A stretch of 64,000 bases of DNA, taken from Bacteroidota bacterium (lineage in GTDB: Bacteria; Bacteroidota; Bacteroidia; Sphingobacteriales; Sphingobacteriaceae). Under the pieces are notes generated by a model. That model was not told the origin of the DNA and did not search any database. It was given only the letters and a program-made list of their open reading frames with translations. Made by a program: the position numbers and the translations under genes. Shown piece after piece: positions 62,369 through 64,000 of this stretch (position 1 is its first letter; each line of letters starts with the position of its first letter). The stretch spans positions 1 through 64,000 of the forward strand of contig JABDBM010000010.1 in NCBI GenBank assembly GCA_013288685.1, read 5' to 3'.

Positions 62369-63010
62369 TCACTTCTTACCCGACGAAACTTTGATATAAA
62401 TAACCTGCTTCGTATCAAAAAACTCCTCTTCAAAGTAATCTTTCAAATGATATTGAGTAACCGTTAAACCCGATTCCTTAATTTCTTCTGCTAAGTCGCC
62501 GCCTTTTAAATAGAGTATCCCGTTAGGTAAAACGTTTTTTGATTGTGGATTAAACTTCCTTTTTACCCAGGGATAAAACTCCTTTAACCGGGTTACTGCG
62601 CGCGATACCACAAAATCAAACTGATCGTCAATTTCTTCGGCTCGTTTATGCGATGCGGTAACATTTTTCAGGCCTAAAGCTTTAGCTACTTCCTGCACTA
62701 CTTTTATCTTTTTGCCGATGGAATCGACCAGATGAAACTGCGTTTCGGGGAATAAAATAGCGAGTGGGATACCTGGAAAACCGCCGCCGGTGCCTACATC
62801 CAACACTTTTTCGCCGGGTAAAAATGCCATTACCTTGGCTATTCCTAACGAATGGAGCACATGCCGCTCGAACAGTAAATCAATATCCTTTCGGGATATC
62901 ACGTTGATTTGGCTGTTCCAAATATCATATAATTCGGGCAGGGCGTTAAATTGCTGTAGCTGCTGTGCGGTGAGCTGCGGGAAATATTTTATTAGCAGAT
63001 CAGATGTCAT
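62369..63010 (-). CDS. rsmG: 16S rRNA (guanine527-N7)-methyltransferase
   Basis: The enzyme has about 213 residues from the ATG at 63010 (MTSDLLIKYF); a frame ten codons longer was rejected. It methylates G527 of 16S rRNA using SAM. The SAM-binding motif is VLDVGTGGGFPGIPLAI, preceded by the family signature RKDIDLLFERHVLHSLGI. Its start overlaps the end of the sigma factor gene by about 11 bases. Confidence 0.95.
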   Translation of the reverse strand: MTSDLLIKYFPQLTAQQLQQFNALPELYDIWNSQINVISRKDIDLLFERHVLHSLGIAKVMAFLPGEKVLDVGTGGGFPGIPLAILFPETQFHLVDSIGKKIKVVQEVAKALGLKNVTASHKRAEEIDDQFDFVVSRAVTRLKEFYPWVKRKFNPQSKNVLPNGILYLKGGDLAEEIKESGLTVTQYHLKDYFEEEFFDTKQVIYIKVSSGKK

Positions 63011-63605
63011 CCCTGTTAAAACGGTTAATAATGTTGCCAAGCAGGTACCTGGCTCTAAACAATTGCGCCTTTACGGTACCCAAAGGCAGGTCAAGTTGCT
63101 GAGCTATTTCCTCATAGCTTAACTCATCAAAATATCGTAGGGTAATCAGGTTGCGGTAGCGCGGCGGCAAACTTTCAATCAATAATTTTAGTTCATGTGT
63201 TTGCTGTTTTTTGATGGACGTTTCTTCCGGATTCAATACATCTGCCTTTATTTGCAGTTGTTTTTCCTCGCCGTCCTCGTCCATCATACCATGGATTGAC
63301 ATGGTATTTAGCTTTTTTTTCCGAATAAAATCGATACAATTATTGGTAGCTACACGAAAAAGCCAGGTGCTAAAAGCATAATCAGGCTGGTATTTATCTA
63401 ATTTTTCGAACGCTTTGGCAAAAGTTTCAACGGTGAGATCCATCGCATCTTCCTTGTTGTTCACCATTTTCAGCACCATAAAATAAATGGAATCTTTATA
63501 ACGGTGCATTAGGTCGGCATACGCCTTTTGGTCGCCCTGGCGCGCTTTTATAACAAGGTGAAAATCGTTTTTGGCGTTCTCGGTGAAATTAGAGTTTATT
63601 TCCAT
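63000..63605 (-). CDS. ECF RNA polymerase sigma factor
   Basis: This 201-residue sigma-70 family factor of the extracytoplasmic type has Sigma2 at about 25-95 (YADLMHRYKDSIYFMVLKMV, STWLFRVATNNCIDFIRKK) and Sigma4 at 135-190 (LPPRYRNLITLRYFDELSYEEIAQQLDLP). No anti-sigma gene is adjacent, so its control is not visible. It overlaps both neighbours: the glycosyltransferase gene before it by 10 bases and rsmG after it. Confidence 0.93.
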   Translation of the reverse strand: MEINSNFTENAKNDFHLVIKARQGDQKAYADLMHRYKDSIYFMVLKMVNNKEDAMDLTVETFAKAFEKLDKYQPDYAFSTWLFRVATNNCIDFIRKKKLNTMSIHGMMDEDGEEKQLQIKADVLNPEETSIKKQQTHELKLLIESLPPRYRNLITLRYFDELSYEEIAQQLDLPLGTVKAQLFRARYLLGNIINRFNRDDI

Positions 63606-64000
63606 TTATTGGTTTTTGTGAACGTCCCTATAAGGCCGAATATGTTTAAATAAATATAGTAAATAATATCCAACAAAGGCAAGTACCACAATAAATTTTT
63701 GCCCCTTAACTTACGGAACGATTTATTATAAATTACCTCTTGAAAAATGAACCTAAACATAAACAAACCCAGCGCTACCATCGGCTGAAAGTTGAAAACT
63801 AAGCATAATGTTAATAAAACATAGAACAGGAAACCGCTCACAGCATCGGTACTCAGCATACGTTTATGCTGCTTTTTGTACACCTTGCCGGCACCAAAAT
63901 GACGCTTTTTTTGACGGAACCAAGCGCCCAGCGATGTTTTGGCATCGGTATACATAAACGAATCAGGATGTATTTCGATAGCCGTATTGGTCGTAGTGGC
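63596..64000 (-). CDS. C-terminal part of a family 2 glycosyltransferase (5' end outside window)
   Basis: At least 134 residues are open to the window edge. The ATG at 63955 is internal, because the frame continues upstream as TAIEIHPDSFMYTDAKTS. The TDAKTSLGAWFRQKKRHFGAG motif is the C-terminal part of membrane GT2 enzymes. Two to three hydrophobic segments follow. The catalytic domain lies beyond the window. The last ten bases overlap the sigma factor start. Confidence 0.8.
   Translation of the reverse strand, partial: ATTTNTAIEIHPDSFMYTDAKTSLGAWFRQKKRHFGAGKVYKKQHKRMLSTDAVSGFLFYVLLTLCLVFNFQPMVALGLFMFRFIFQEVIYNKSFRKLRGKNLLWYLPLLDIIYYIYLNIFGLIGTFTKTNKWK

Noticed and set aside
62325..62372. 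Three AATCACTGTAATC units considered as CRISPR or attachment site
   Set aside because: Units are short and unevenly spaced, there are no cas genes, and similar single units occur elsewhere (54381).

Overview
The window is chromosomal DNA from a Bacteroidota bacterium. The gene content points to Sphingobacteriaceae, and Mucilaginibacter or a close relative is my best guess. The evidence is a GH97 (SusB-type) glucosidase, two BlaR1-like M56 proteins (one fused to a TonB domain), a Rho factor with a large N-terminal insertion, a DUF6377-type membrane regulator, TAnnTTTG-like promoter elements, and many dispersed palindromic repeats between genes. I see no rRNA, tRNA, CRISPR array, transposase or prophage. 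Both ends cut through genes: a membrane protein at the left (+ strand) and a family-2 glycosyltransferase at the right (- strand).

Layout. 1-19 kb is mostly cell-surface and glycan biology: a GT-C-like membrane protein, a GH97 glucosidase, a MarR-GNAT fusion, three GT2 glycosyltransferases, an acyltransferase-3 protein, a one-module NRPS (A-T-TE, predicted glycine code), and a four-gene set (UbiA-type prenyltransferase, DprE1-like oxidase, DprE2-like reductase, HAD phosphatase). That set reads as a complete route from PRPP and polyprenyl phosphate to a polyprenyl-phospho-arabinose-type donor. A membrane-anchored HTH regulator follows. 19-31 kb is mixed: aquaglyceroporin, SRPBCC protein, two paralogous unknowns flanking a cyanophycinase-like exported protein, a LolD-like ATPase, gatC, two plsC paralogues, trpS, a deoxynucleoside kinase, a lipoprotein, kdsB, and three tandem secreted paralogues with a duplicated kdsB tail between two of them.

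31-49 kb is largely housekeeping: pyrG, yidC, an exonuclease/GIY-YIG fusion, two S9 peptidases, a B12-type radical SAM protein, pyrF, rho, pssA, purS, an Hpt protein, folK and sppA. At 49.6-51.5 kb a two-gene RloA/RloB (AbiL-like) set is the one clear accessory, defence-type insertion. 51.6-57.3 kb carries a PolX lacking two of its polymerase aspartates, an ADP-heptose cluster (rfaE1, gmhA, rfaE2, GT9) and a SixA-like phosphatase. 57.3-64 kb carries dprA, a BlaI repressor with three operator palindromes and its two M56 partners, then rsmG, an ECF sigma factor and the end of a glycosyltransferase.

Dispersed repeats are a strong theme. At least six copies of an ACCACAAAG...CTTTGTGGT inverted-repeat family lie between genes. 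Other palindromic families sit at gene ends, and in several genes (gatC, polX, and probably rfaE1 and the radical SAM gene) the repeat supplies the last codons. All family assignments come from reading motifs; no database search was run.
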